From DAIRUS01 sp036803205 (GTDB lineage Bacteria; Patescibacteriota; Minisyncoccia; Minisyncoccales; GBS-2), in contig DAIRUS010000002.1 in the NCBI GenBank assembly GCA_036803205.1, forward strand, positions 1 through 64,000: 64,000 bases of DNA. The letters run 5' to 3'. The notes below the pieces were generated by a model that had not been told where the DNA came from, did no database searches, and saw only the letters and a list, made by a program, of their open reading frames with translations. The translations under genes and the position numbers were made by a program. This document shows positions 33,375 through 42,747 of the stretch, piece by piece; within the stretch, counting starts at the first letter, position 1, and the number at the start of each line of letters is the position of its first letter.

Positions 33375-34349
33375 TTATTTTCTTTTTTTGAATATTTCTT
33401 CATCTTTATCTTTAAGGCCATGAAACTTTCTATGGATTTCCCTTAAATGGGGTCTAGTGACATGGGTATAAATTTGAGTGGTAGCAATGTTTCGATGACC
33501 TAAGAACTCTTGAACTATTCTTAAATCAACCCCCTTTCTTAACAAATCGGTGGCGAAACTATGACGGAGTGTATGGCAAACGGTAGTTATTGGCAAACCG
33601 GCCAAAATAGCATATTTTTTAACTATTCTTTCTAGGCTTCTTATATTTAATCTCGTTAAGGGAATTTTTCCCCGATAATTTATAAACAGAGCCTTTTCTT
33701 TATCCGTTCTTTTTTCCAGATATTTTCTTATCCAATCTATAGCCCTTTCAGAAAAATAGACCGTTCTTGGTTTTCCTCCTTTACCAATGATTGAAATTTC
33801 TAAAGTTTTGGTGTCAGATTTAATTTTTATTTGATCGCGATTAAGATTTACTAATTCGCCAACTCGCATGCCGGTTGAAAAAAATGTCTCTAAAATTGCG
33901 CGGTCCCTTAATCCTAAGAGACTTGAGGTGTCGGGAGCGTCAAGAAGCTTTTCGATCTGATCAAGGGTTAAAAAATTGACAATTTTTTCCTCTTTTTCCC
34001 GTGGCAGTTTCACTTTTTCCGGCGGTAAGGCAGGAATATCTTTTTCAGTAAAATAGGTCAAAAGTTGTCTTAAGGCAATTAAATAAAGGTTTTGAGAAGT
34101 TCGTCTTAGAGATTTTTTGGTTTTAGGGAGACATTGTCGGGAGAGGAAGAGCCGATATTTCCAGATGTGATTAAGAGTAAGTTCTGGAGGTTTCAAATTT
34201 TCTAAATGATTTATTTTTAGCCAATCAAAAAATTTTTTCAAAAATCTGGCATAATTCTTTTGAGATTCACTCGTTAAGCCTTTTTCGATATCTAACCAAT
34301 CTAAAAAATCTGTTAAGTAGTGGGGAAGTGGTTTTAATTCTCTTGGCAT
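33375..34349 (-). CDS. Xer-type tyrosine recombinase
   Basis: 324 residues. The N-terminal SAM-like core-binding domain (HYLTDFLDWLDIEKGLTSESQ, residues 8-28) is followed by the catalytic domain with all residues in place: Arg in STGMRVGELVNL, Lys in IGKGGKPRTV, HTLRHSFATDLL (His and Arg), GHRNIATTQIYTHV (His and nucleophile Tyr). Size and architecture fit a chromosome-dimer-resolving Xer protein, the only one in the window. It is not next to a tRNA or phage genes, which favours a housekeeping role. I could not identify a dif site nearby. Confidence 0.9.
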   Translation of the reverse strand: MPRELKPLPHYLTDFLDWLDIEKGLTSESQKNYARFLKKFFDWLKINHLENLKPPELTLNHIWKYRLFLSRQCLPKTKKSLRRTSQNLYLIALRQLLTYFTEKDIPALPPEKVKLPREKEEKIVNFLTLDQIEKLLDAPDTSSLLGLRDRAILETFFSTGMRVGELVNLNRDQIKIKSDTKTLEISIIGKGGKPRTVYFSERAIDWIRKYLEKRTDKEKALFINYRGKIPLTRLNIRSLERIVKKYAILAGLPITTVCHTLRHSFATDLLRKGVDLRIVQEFLGHRNIATTQIYTHVTRPHLREIHRKFHGLKDKDEEIFKKRK

Positions 34350-34480
34350 ATTAAATGACTATTAACCTACATTACACGACATATATTATATTCCATAATA
34401 ACACCTTTAAACTTCCTGTCAAGGGGCAAATGTGTTCCCCTATCGGCAGTTATTTTGTTAAAAAAAATAAAAAAGGAAAC

Positions 34481-34927
34481 TTATTTAATTAACTTTTTTG
34501 CTCTTTCCCAGAATGATTTACTAACTCTTGATAATTCCTCTTTTAGTTCCTCTACTTCTTTTTTGAATTCTTCGATTATTGGTCTTGTTTTTATTTTTTC
34601 AATTCCCTTTTTAATTTGAAGCTCTACTTTTTCCTTAAAAAATCCTTTAATCTTTGGCAAAAAAGCCTCATTCCACCATTTTTTTACCCAATTAGTCTTT
34701 TCTTGCCAAAGAGGTAAAACTTGCTTTTTCCAGATTTTTTCCGAAATGATTGATAACCCCTTTTGAATAACTTCTAAAATTCTCTCCCCTATTTTTTTTA
34801 CCTTTTCTAAAATTTCTGAAGGAGTAATAGTTTTTTCTTGAGCAAAAACAGGAGAAAAAATTGGCAAAATTAAACTTCCAATTAATAAAATTAATAAAAA
34901 CGCTAATCTATTTATAAAAAACTTCAT
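34481..34927 (-). CDS. Secreted or anchored helical protein of unknown function
   Basis: 148 residues. An N-terminal signal sequence (LAFLLILLIGSLILPIFSPVFA, with a likely cleavage site after VFA) is followed by a highly charged, helical protein rich in Lys, Glu and Trp (KKQVLPLWQEKTNWVKKWWN, residues 67-86) with heptad-like repeats to the end. It starts inside the gltX stop (ATGA overlap), so the two are translationally coupled. No family is recognised; export and a coiled-coil role at the envelope are inferred. Confidence 0.65.
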   Translation of the reverse strand: MKFFINRLAFLLILLIGSLILPIFSPVFAQEKTITPSEILEKVKKIGERILEVIQKGLSIISEKIWKKQVLPLWQEKTNWVKKWWNEAFLPKIKGFFKEKVELQIKKGIEKIKTRPIIEEFKKEVEELKEELSRVSKSFWERAKKLIK

Positions 34928-36540
34928 AAATCCAAGATAGTGATTCGTTTTTTTGCTTCCCTTATTCTTTTTAACGTTTTTTCTTTACCCAAAATTTCGG
35001 CAATTTCAAAAGGTCCAGCTGAAGATTTTTTACCGGTCAAGGCTACCCTTAAAGGCCATAAAAGATATCCTCTATTTTTTCCCTTGTCCAAATTTTCGGC
35101 AAATTTCTCGGCTTCTGGTAATAAAATTTTCTCTAACTCTACGCGGTTAAATTCTTCAGTTTTTATTTTAGATAATATCTTTTCCAATTTGTCAAGGGAA
35201 GATTTTATTTCTTTATCGGTCATTTTCTCCCATTTTAATAAATCTTTTTCATATTCTAGTTTTTCTTTAAAAAAGAAATCGGTTAACTCTGGAATTTCTG
35301 ATAACTTTTTCAATCTTTCTTGATAAATGGCAATGGTTTTTTGTAAAAAATCTAAACTTATTTCTTCTCCGCTTTCTGAGATTTTATATTTTGGAATAAT
35401 TTCTTTGGCTCCATAAGCCGGCGGATATTGTCTTTCTTTAAAAATAGGAGTAATTAATCTTTTTTCAATTAGATAAGAGAGAGATAATTCAGTTAACTTT
35501 TCAATCGATTTTTGTCGAATATAAAATCCATTTAAAAAATCCAATCTTTTGATATTGAAAACCGCCCCTCCTTTTTGAACGTTTTCTAAAGAAAATTCTT
35601 TAATTAAAGAGGCCAGAGAATAAATTTCTCGATTTCCGCCAGGATTCCAACCCAAAAAAGCCATAAAATTAATGATAGCCTCGGGAAGATAACCTTGTTT
35701 TCGATATTCTGAAACGGAAACCGCTCCATGTCTTTTTGAAAGTTTTGCTCTATTAGGTCCTAAAATTAATGGTAAATGGGCGTATTTTGGAGATGGTAAC
35801 CCAAATGCTTCCTGGAGAATAATTTGTTTTGGGGTGTTGGAAATATGATCTTCGCCTCGAATCACATAGGAGATTTGCATCTCATAATCATCAATCACGC
35901 AAGCTAAGTTATAAAGAGGAGTAAAAAGGTTTTTTGCAATGACAATATCTCCCATCAAATCAGTATCAAACTCTATTTTCCCCCGAATTAAATCTTCAAA
36001 TTCGACTTTTTTTGCCGGCACTCTGAATCTTATCACCGATGGTCTTCCTTCGGCCAGATATTTCTTAGTTATTTCTTTCGATAAGTTGGAACATTTTCCG
36101 GAATAACGAGGAGGCTCTCCAATTGATAATTGATATTGCCGTTGAGCCTCCAATTCTTCTTCCGAACAGAAACAATAATAAGCTTTATCTTCGTCTAATA
36201 ATTTTTTTAAATATTTCGCATAAATTTCTCTCCTTTCACTCTGCCGATAAGGACCGCGATCGCCAATATATTTTTTATTTTGGTTAGAAAGAGTTGGTCC
36301 CTCATCCCATTCAAGACCTAACCATTTTAAATTCATCAAAATATCTGCTTCATACTCCGGTTTTGATCTCTCAACGTCTGTATCTTCAATTCTGACAATA
36401 AAAACACCTTCATATTTCTTAGCAAAGAGATAGTTAAAAAGAGCCGTTCTGGCTGTTCCAATGTGTAAAAATCCTGTTGGGGCAGGAGCAATTCTGACTC
36501 TAATTTCCCCTGGTTTGATGAATTGAAATTGCTTATCCAT
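34924..36540 (-). CDS. gltX: Glutamyl-tRNA synthetase
   Basis: 538 residues. Class I synthetase with HIGH-like GFLHIGTARTALFNYLFAKK at residues 19-38, FIVRIEDTDVERS, the Glu-binding YNLACVIDDYEMQISYVIRG and KMSKS-like KLSKRHGAVSV. The C-terminal all-helical anticodon-binding cage follows. It is probably non-discriminating if the organism uses the transamidation route for Gln-tRNA, but this cannot be told here. It is longer than the usual 470-500 residues because of extra helices after residue 340. It lies downstream of murG on the minus strand. Confidence 0.95.
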   Translation of the reverse strand: MDKQFQFIKPGEIRVRIAPAPTGFLHIGTARTALFNYLFAKKYEGVFIVRIEDTDVERSKPEYEADILMNLKWLGLEWDEGPTLSNQNKKYIGDRGPYRQSERREIYAKYLKKLLDEDKAYYCFCSEEELEAQRQYQLSIGEPPRYSGKCSNLSKEITKKYLAEGRPSVIRFRVPAKKVEFEDLIRGKIEFDTDLMGDIVIAKNLFTPLYNLACVIDDYEMQISYVIRGEDHISNTPKQIILQEAFGLPSPKYAHLPLILGPNRAKLSKRHGAVSVSEYRKQGYLPEAIINFMAFLGWNPGGNREIYSLASLIKEFSLENVQKGGAVFNIKRLDFLNGFYIRQKSIEKLTELSLSYLIEKRLITPIFKERQYPPAYGAKEIIPKYKISESGEEISLDFLQKTIAIYQERLKKLSEIPELTDFFFKEKLEYEKDLLKWEKMTDKEIKSSLDKLEKILSKIKTEEFNRVELEKILLPEAEKFAENLDKGKNRGYLLWPLRVALTGKKSSAGPFEIAEILGKEKTLKRIREAKKRITILDL

Positions 36541-36603
36541 TATTTTAATTATTTTAATTTTGGAGTGAATTTTTTCTTAAGTCAACTCCATCTCATTTTA
36601 GTC

Positions 36604-37725
36604 CTATTTTAAATATTCGATAATATATTCAGCGATAATTTGCCCCGCCCTTGGCCGAGCGAATTCTTTAGCGACAAGGCTCATTCTTTCTAATCCTTGG
36701 CGATTTGAAAGTAGAAACTTTAATCTTTCTAAAAAAAAGTGGGCAGTAAAATTCTCTTCTTCCAAAACAACGGTTGCCCCATTTTTAGCAAAAGTGTAGG
36801 CATTTTTAATTTGGTGTTCCTGGGCTGATTCTGGTAGAGGAATTAAAATTGAAGGTTTCCCCAAGGCGGCAATTTCAAAGATAAAACCCGAACCCGCTCG
36901 TCCGACGACAATATCAGAAACGGCATAGGCTTTTTTTAGCTCTTCCTCATCTAAAAAAGGAAAAAGATGATAAAATTTAGCCATTTTTTTGTCAATCACA
37001 ACTTCAGCTTCAGCCTTGACCTGTTGAAAATTCTTTTGGCCACATTGATGAATTAATTCAAAATCTTTTAAAATTTCCGGTAGAATTTCTAAAATTCTAT
37101 CACTAATCCTTTGAGCGCCCTGGGAGCCACCTAAAATTAAAACTACCGGTTTTTCGCCGCTAAGACCAAAAAAAGCCATAGCTTCCTCAGACTTTCCTTC
37201 TAAAAGCTCCCGACGAATCGGATTTCCGACTAAGATCATTTTCTTTTTCGGAAAACCTGGAGTATTAGGAAAAGAGACAAAGACTTCTAGGGCAAATCGA
37301 GCCAAAAACCTATTGGCAAAGCCGGGAACGGTATCGGATTCGTGCAAAAATATTGGCACCCCTAAGATTTTACCTGCTATTACTACCGGTATAGAACCAT
37401 ACCCGCCTTTTGAAAATATCAAATCGGGAGCCAAAATGAAAATATAAAAAAAGCTCTCTAGAATTCCAATTGGGATTCTAAAAAAGAGGTCAAAAATATT
37501 TTGAAATAAACTTTTTAAGGTAAGATATCTTCTTAATTTTCCGCTTGAAATAATTCTTACCCTTATTCCTTCCTTGGACAAAAGCATCTTTCCGAAATTA
37601 TCCTTCGGTCCCAAATAAAAGAAGGCCGTTTTTCTTTCAGGAGAAATTCTTTTTAATTCTCTAACAATAGCAATTATTGGAAAAATGTGGCCACCAGTAC
37701 CACCACCGGTAAATAAAATTTTCAT
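36604..37725 (-). CDS. murG: UDP-GlcNAc:lipid I transferase MurG
   Basis: 373 residues. The N-terminal GT-B domain has the glycine-rich GGTGGHIFPIIAIVREL (residues 7-23), SKGGYGSIPVVIAGKIL and HESDTVPGFANRF. The C-terminal domain has LILGGSQGAQRI, HQCGQKNF, and the donor-binding GRAGSGFIFEIAALGKPSILIPLPE with QEHQ. It makes lipid II at the inner face of the membrane. A TAGAAT box ends 8 nt before the ATG on this strand. It is the next gene after ftsW in the same direction. Confidence 0.96.
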   Translation of the reverse strand: MKILFTGGGTGGHIFPIIAIVRELKRISPERKTAFFYLGPKDNFGKMLLSKEGIRVRIISSGKLRRYLTLKSLFQNIFDLFFRIPIGILESFFYIFILAPDLIFSKGGYGSIPVVIAGKILGVPIFLHESDTVPGFANRFLARFALEVFVSFPNTPGFPKKKMILVGNPIRRELLEGKSEEAMAFFGLSGEKPVVLILGGSQGAQRISDRILEILPEILKDFELIHQCGQKNFQQVKAEAEVVIDKKMAKFYHLFPFLDEEELKKAYAVSDIVVGRAGSGFIFEIAALGKPSILIPLPESAQEHQIKNAYTFAKNGATVVLEEENFTAHFFLERLKFLLSNRQGLERMSLVAKEFARPRAGQIIAEYIIEYLK

Positions 37726-37777
37726 TTTAATATTCTAGCAATTAAACGTCTAAATATTTTTCGATTTAAATTTTAGA

Positions 37778-38878
37778 TTAAACCGATTTAGAAATATTTA
37801 GAAGTAGCCCTAATCCAATTAATTCAGTCACCAGGGCTGAACCTCCGTAGCTAATAAATGGCAAAGGAATGCCCGTTAATGGTAAAATTCCAATTATTGA
37901 GCCAATGTTAATAAAAGCTTGGATGGTAATCCAGAAAGTTATCCCAAAAGCAATTAAACGGGAAAATTGATTTTGAGCTCCTTTTCCAATTTTAAACCCT
38001 CTCCAAAAAAATATCAAATAAAGGAGAATTAAAATAAAGCTTCCTATAAAACCTGTTTCTTCAGCCAGGATGGCAAAGATGGAGTCAGAAATCGACGCCG
38101 GTAAAAAACCAAATTTTTGTTTAGATAATCCCAAACCTAAGCCGGAAATTCCACCCGAACCAACACTAATTAAAGCCTGTTTAACTTGATATCCTAATCC
38201 CATCGGATCTAACCCCGGGTTTAAAAAAACTAAAATTCGATTTAATCTATATGGAGCGATTCCTATTAAAATTAAAGTTCCAAAAACTAAAATCATTAAA
38301 ATAAAAATGGTATGCCAAAAAGGAGTTGCGGCCAAAAAATACATTATTAAAGCAACCGAAAGAATTATTAGCAAGGTACTGATGTCTGGTTGAAAAACCA
38401 AAAAAAGGCTGATTAGACCAATGATCAGTAAAAAAGCTAAGAAAGTTTCTTTAAATTCATTTTTTTTTATTTTTTCCGTTCGATTAGTCAGCCAGCTGGC
38501 TAAATACAAAATAAAGCTCAATTTTAAAAATTCTGACGGTTGGAAAGAAATAAACCCCAAATTTACCCAACGGTTGGCTCCCCCAAACCTTATTCCTACT
38601 TTTGGCATAAAGACCATTCCTAAAAATAAAATATTTATTAAGAGAAAAATTAATGCCCATTTTTTAAAAAATTCAATTTTTATTTTAAAAGCTAAAAGAC
38701 CAAAAACTGCTCCAGGGAGTAAACCAAAAACTAATTGATGGTTTAAATAATAAAAACTTGTCCCAAATTTTTCTTGAGAGATGGTAGTTGAGGCGCTAGT
38801 TAAAATAAGACAGCCAAAGATTATTAAGATAGCGACAACCAAAAACAAGCCGTAATCAAAACGACTACTTTTTGGCAT
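37778..38878 (-). CDS. ftsW: Peptidoglycan polymerase FtsW (SEDS family)
   Basis: 366 residues, about ten TM helices. SEDS hallmarks are LTSASTTISQEKFGTSFYYL near the start, GGANRWVNLGFISFQPSEFLK (residues 94-114), FQPDISTLLIILSVALIMYF (catalytic Asp region), GLGYQVKQALISVGSGGISG, and the C-terminal LPLTGIPLPFISYGGSALVT. The position between murD and murG marks it as FtsW rather than RodA; no separate rodA is in the window. It overlaps murD by 14 nt. Confidence 0.95.
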   Translation of the reverse strand: MPKSSRFDYGLFLVVAILIIFGCLILTSASTTISQEKFGTSFYYLNHQLVFGLLPGAVFGLLAFKIKIEFFKKWALIFLLINILFLGMVFMPKVGIRFGGANRWVNLGFISFQPSEFLKLSFILYLASWLTNRTEKIKKNEFKETFLAFLLIIGLISLFLVFQPDISTLLIILSVALIMYFLAATPFWHTIFILMILVFGTLILIGIAPYRLNRILVFLNPGLDPMGLGYQVKQALISVGSGGISGLGLGLSKQKFGFLPASISDSIFAILAEETGFIGSFILILLYLIFFWRGFKIGKGAQNQFSRLIAFGITFWITIQAFINIGSIIGILPLTGIPLPFISYGGSALVTELIGLGLLLNISKSV

Positions 38879-40172
38879 AGATTTTTACATATTTTTTAAA
38901 TAAATTTCCTTTTTCTTTGTAATCTCTAAAAAGGCTAAAACTAGGAGAGGCACAAGAGAGAAGACAAATTTTTCCTTTTTGGGTATTCTGATAAGCCAAT
39001 TTAACCGCTTCTTTCATATTTACTGCTTGGTTAACTTGGAATCTTGTTGGACTTGGCTTATGCTTTAAAATTGTCTGCCAGATTTTTTCTCCGGTGGTTG
39101 GGAAAAGAATTAGATTTTTGATTTTGCTTTTTAAAATTCTTTTGGCTAAATTTTTAAAATCCAATCCTCGATCATATCCACCAAGAATAATTGTCTGAAC
39201 CTTATTCCCTAAAGTATCTAAAGCAGCAATAGCAGTCTCGGGAATTGTTGATAAAGCATCATTATAAAAAGTGATTCCTTTAAAATTGCCTACTAATTCT
39301 AAGCGATGGGGTAAGGGTTTGAAATTCTGGATAGCTTTGGCAATTTTTTCTTTTGGAATCCCAAAGATTTTTCCAACACAAACTGCTGCTTTGATGTTTT
39401 CTTGATTAAACCTTCCGATTAACTTTCCTTTTAAAGGTGCGAACAATGGACATCGGTCGAAGGCAATTTTTTTAGCTTTTGATTTTTTGGCAATTTCTCT
39501 AACAAATTTGTTTTTTGAATTATAAATCAAAAAATCATCTTTAGATTGATAACAAGTGATATTGGCTTTAGCGTTAGCGTATTCTTTGAAATTTTGATAA
39601 TAATCCAAGTGTTCAGGATAAATATTCAAAAAAACAGCAATCTGGGGAGATTTTTTGAGATTGTATAATTGATGAGAAGACATTTCATAAACATAAACAT
39701 CTTTTGGGGTTGCCGAGAATAGAAGTTTCAAAACTGGCCTCCCGATGTTACCAACTAAATGAGCCTTTATTCCCCCCTCTTTTAAAACACCATAAATCAA
39801 AGAAGTAGTAGTACCCTTCCCTTTTGTTCCAGTAATACCAACAATTTTCCCCGGACAATTTTTCAAAAATATTTCAGTTTGAGAAGTAATTTTTCCTCTT
39901 TTAAATGCTTTTTCAACTTCTGGTAGATGAATTGGAATTCCTGGCGATTTAATAATCAGATCATAATTTTTTAGTGCTTTTAGGTAATCCTTGCCTAAAT
40001 GCCATCTTACTTTTTTGACACTCGGCATTTTGGTCTTGACGCTTTCATTCCTATCACCTATTCCCAAAATTTTCTTGGGAAATAATTTTCTCAAAAAGCG
40101 AAAGCTATCCATTCCCTCTTTGCCAAAGCCTAAAATTAGAATTTTTTTGTTTTTTAGTTCGTTCAACCTCAT
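38865..40172 (-). CDS. murD: UDP-MurNAc-L-alanine:glutamate ligase (MurD or MurD2)
   Basis: 435 residues. An N-terminal Rossmann-like domain (ILGFGKEGMDSFRFLRK), P-loop GITGTKGKGTTTSLIYG, EMSSHQLYNLKKSP, NIYPEHLDYYQNFKEYANAK, and the C-terminal domain with NDALSTIPETAIAALDTLG and LGGYDRGLDFK. It adds glutamate to UDP-MurNAc-L-Ala. Its neighbour 78 nt upstream is a MurL-type epimerase. In Xanthomonas that enzyme works with an L-Glu-adding MurD2, so this ligase may use L-Glu; the sequence alone does not decide. Confidence 0.93.
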   Translation of the reverse strand: MRLNELKNKKILILGFGKEGMDSFRFLRKLFPKKILGIGDRNESVKTKMPSVKKVRWHLGKDYLKALKNYDLIIKSPGIPIHLPEVEKAFKRGKITSQTEIFLKNCPGKIVGITGTKGKGTTTSLIYGVLKEGGIKAHLVGNIGRPVLKLLFSATPKDVYVYEMSSHQLYNLKKSPQIAVFLNIYPEHLDYYQNFKEYANAKANITCYQSKDDFLIYNSKNKFVREIAKKSKAKKIAFDRCPLFAPLKGKLIGRFNQENIKAAVCVGKIFGIPKEKIAKAIQNFKPLPHRLELVGNFKGITFYNDALSTIPETAIAALDTLGNKVQTIILGGYDRGLDFKNLAKRILKSKIKNLILFPTTGEKIWQTILKHKPSPTRFQVNQAVNMKEAVKLAYQNTQKGKICLLSCASPSFSLFRDYKEKGNLFKKYVKIYAKK

Positions 40173-40250
40173 TCTATCTTAAAAATAACATAAATTTAAG
40201 CTTTTTAAAAATAAAATTTCCGCTAGAAAGAAATTGGCCTCAATCTTTTT

Positions 40251-41561
40251 TTAACCAGTATAATTAGAGGCCTTCACAAAAAGAGAGTTAAAGATTTTCA
40301 ATAGATAAGGAATCGGCTTTCTCTTCATTTGCCGAAGATCTTTTTCTAAGCTTAATTTAAAAGCCAGCTGACTTTCTTTGTAAGTGCCGACACATTCGAA
40401 GGGTTTTATTTTCCCCTTCCCTATTAGAGATTTCATTGTCGGCAATAATTTTCTGTTTTGAAAAAAATCTCTACCGAAAATTTTAAAGAGTTGCTTTTTA
40501 TTTAAAAGAGGATAAAGACTAGCATAGACAAAAAGACATTTAGGGCAATTGCCACACCACCTTATTTCTTTGGCTTCAATTTTCATTGAGTTATTACAAC
40601 TGGAAAAAACCGAAAAGTATTGGGGATATTTTATAAACTTTTTTGAAATTTCCAATTCGCCATAATTCCTCAAATAACTAAAATAATTTATCTCTTTTGC
40701 CAGATATTTTTTGCAATAGTATTTAAATTTTTTCTCAAATTGCGAGCTTTTTGACCATTGATGGTTGATTGTTACACCCAAATATTTGACATTGCCCTCG
40801 TCAGCGCTTTTTTCATTGGAAAAGGCAATATTGCTATAATTGAAAAAAACAGCTACTAAGACACTTAAAAAAGAGAAAACGGCCGTAATCGGGGTATGGC
40901 CGTTGAGAAATCTCTTTTTGTTTAATTCTAACAGAACAGGATCAATTTCCCGTCTAACAATAACCGAATCTTTTATTCCCGCTACTTTCACTACCTTTTT
41001 CATTATCTTATTAGGATTGACCAAAAAGCAACCAATCTTTTTTCTTTGCTTTTTTAATTCCTCCAAAGTAACAATTGAGTCTTTGCCTCCTCCAATTGGT
41101 ACTAAAAACCTATCTTGCCATAGGGATAAATTTCCTCTAACTGGGGACTTTTTGCCATTTCTGTTTTTGGCAGAAATTTTTAAAAAATTTGGTTTTCGGA
41201 AGTCAATTTTATTTTCATAAAAAAATTGGCCCATTCCATTTATTATTAAGTCTTTCCACCATTTGATTTGTTCTTTGTTTAAGTAGCCAGTTTGAATTTC
41301 AATTTCCGGCGAACAAGTTGCCTTCCAATAACTGGGAATTTCTATTAAACCTAGATGAAATATTAAATGATTTAATACTCTCTCCCCTATTTGGGCTATT
41401 CTTTTCTTCTTAACATTCTCTATAGTTATCTTGGGCCTGAAACAAATATTAGGTTTAATTTTAAAATCAAAGAAAATTTCCAAATTATTCCCAGAAATTT
41501 TGTAAGAATAATTTTCATAAATAAATTTTGGATATTTTTTTCTTAAAGATTTATATTTCAT
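40251..41561 (-). CDS. murL: MurL-type UDP-MurNAc-L-Ala-L-Glu epimerase
   Basis: 436 residues. The central domain resembles an adenylating PP-loop enzyme: PIGGGKDSIVTLEELKKQ (about 155-172), RRFLNGHTPITAVFSFLS-like KRFLNGHTPITAVF, IAFSNEKSADEGN, and NHQWSKSSQFEKKF. The C-terminal CGNCPKCLFVYASLYPLL with CNNS before it is a probable metal site. These match MurL, described in Xanthomonas oryzae, which epimerises the terminal L-Glu of UDP-MurNAc-L-Ala-L-Glu to D-Glu and replaces glutamate racemase MurI. Its place between mraY and murD supports this. The match is from memory of the family. Confidence 0.8.
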   Translation of the reverse strand: MKYKSLRKKYPKFIYENYSYKISGNNLEIFFDFKIKPNICFRPKITIENVKKKRIAQIGERVLNHLIFHLGLIEIPSYWKATCSPEIEIQTGYLNKEQIKWWKDLIINGMGQFFYENKIDFRKPNFLKISAKNRNGKKSPVRGNLSLWQDRFLVPIGGGKDSIVTLEELKKQRKKIGCFLVNPNKIMKKVVKVAGIKDSVIVRREIDPVLLELNKKRFLNGHTPITAVFSFLSVLVAVFFNYSNIAFSNEKSADEGNVKYLGVTINHQWSKSSQFEKKFKYYCKKYLAKEINYFSYLRNYGELEISKKFIKYPQYFSVFSSCNNSMKIEAKEIRWCGNCPKCLFVYASLYPLLNKKQLFKIFGRDFFQNRKLLPTMKSLIGKGKIKPFECVGTYKESQLAFKLSLEKDLRQMKRKPIPYLLKIFNSLFVKASNYTG

Positions 41562-41653
41562 TTTTTATTTATATTTTGAATATAGTTTGAAATTTGATTA
41601 ACTTTGATTTATGCCAAAAGTATATTGCTATTATGTAATATACTTTCGGAATT

Positions 41654-42733
41654 TTATCCAAGGAGACGGATGGCTACTCCTATGATGGCAAAAACAAGGC
41701 TGATTATCCAAAATCTCATCGTTACCTGATGGGCTGGCCAGTTCTTAGCTTCAAAATGATGATGAATTGGAGTGGAAAGCCAGATTTTCTTTTTTCTAAT
41801 TTTTTTAGAAAGTAGTTGCAAAATTATTGAACCAACCTCAATAACCATAATACCGGCAATGATCGGTAAAACAAATACCGAATCGGTCAAAAAAGCCACC
41901 ACTGCCATGGTTGAGGTTAAACCCAAAATGCCGCTCTCGCCCATATAAAATCTGGCGGGCGGAATATTATACCATAAAAAAGTAAAAAGAGTGCCGGCAA
42001 TTACTGCACAAAAAGTAGCCAAATCGGCCTTTCCTTGAGAAAGAGCAATAATCGAAAAGGCGCCGAAAACTGAAGCAAAAACACCACCGGCTAATCCATC
42101 TAAACCATCAATTACTCCTCCCGACCAACTGGCAACCATCACTAAAACAAAAAAAGGAACAATCCAAAAACCTATTTTCAAATCAATTCCTTCCGGAAAA
42201 TTAAAAAGGAGAGGAATATGAATTGAGTCCCACTTTAATTTATAATAAAACCACAACCCCCCTATTAGCCCAATTAAAGCAACAATGAATAATCTTCTGG
42301 TAAAAGTTAAACCTTTGCCAACATACTTTCCTTTCCCAAAAACCACCAAAATATCATCAAAAAGTCCGACAATTGCAGCAGAAGTTAAAGTGAAAAGAGG
42401 CAACCAGGTTTCTTGGCGAGAAAGAAAATTAAATTTTTTTAACCACCAAGGGTGTTGAAAAAAAGATAAGCCAAAGAATAAAAATATAATAATTAAAGTC
42501 GTCAACCAAATCAATACTCCCCCGCCCCGTGGCACAGTTACTTCTCTTTCTTTGTGAAGAGAATAAAAAATTTCAGCACTTTCACCGGTGATTGTTTTGG
42601 TTCTTGCCTCTTTTTTCCAAAATTTAATTTTGTTTAAAAACTTAATTAAATATGGAGCTAGTAAAAAGGCAACCAAAGCTGTTAAAGCCGAAATAAGTAA
42701 AAGCCGAATGACATTAAAAGTAAAAAGAGTCAT
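41654..42733 (-). CDS. mraY: Phospho-MurNAc-pentapeptide transferase MraY
   Basis: 359 residues with about ten TM helices. PRGGGVLIWL, the catalytic-acid segment FDDILVVFGKGKYVGKGL, VIDGLDGLAGGV and the C-terminal IHHHFEAKNWPAHQVTMRFW are all MraY motifs. It links phospho-MurNAc-pentapeptide to undecaprenyl phosphate to form lipid I. It follows dacA by 14 nt on the minus strand and lies in the division/cell-wall cluster with murL, murD, ftsW and murG. Confidence 0.95.
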   Translation of the reverse strand: MTLFTFNVIRLLLISALTALVAFLLAPYLIKFLNKIKFWKKEARTKTITGESAEIFYSLHKEREVTVPRGGGVLIWLTTLIIIFLFFGLSFFQHPWWLKKFNFLSRQETWLPLFTLTSAAIVGLFDDILVVFGKGKYVGKGLTFTRRLFIVALIGLIGGLWFYYKLKWDSIHIPLLFNFPEGIDLKIGFWIVPFFVLVMVASWSGGVIDGLDGLAGGVFASVFGAFSIIALSQGKADLATFCAVIAGTLFTFLWYNIPPARFYMGESGILGLTSTMAVVAFLTDSVFVLPIIAGIMVIEVGSIILQLLSKKIRKKKIWLSTPIHHHFEAKNWPAHQVTMRFWIISLVFAIIGVAIRLLG

Positions 42734-42747
42734 AAAGAGTCATATCG

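Noticed and set aside
34350..34480. dif site beside the Xer recombinase
   Set aside because: The AT-rich stretch has a loose resemblance only; no convincing 11-6-11 dif pattern.
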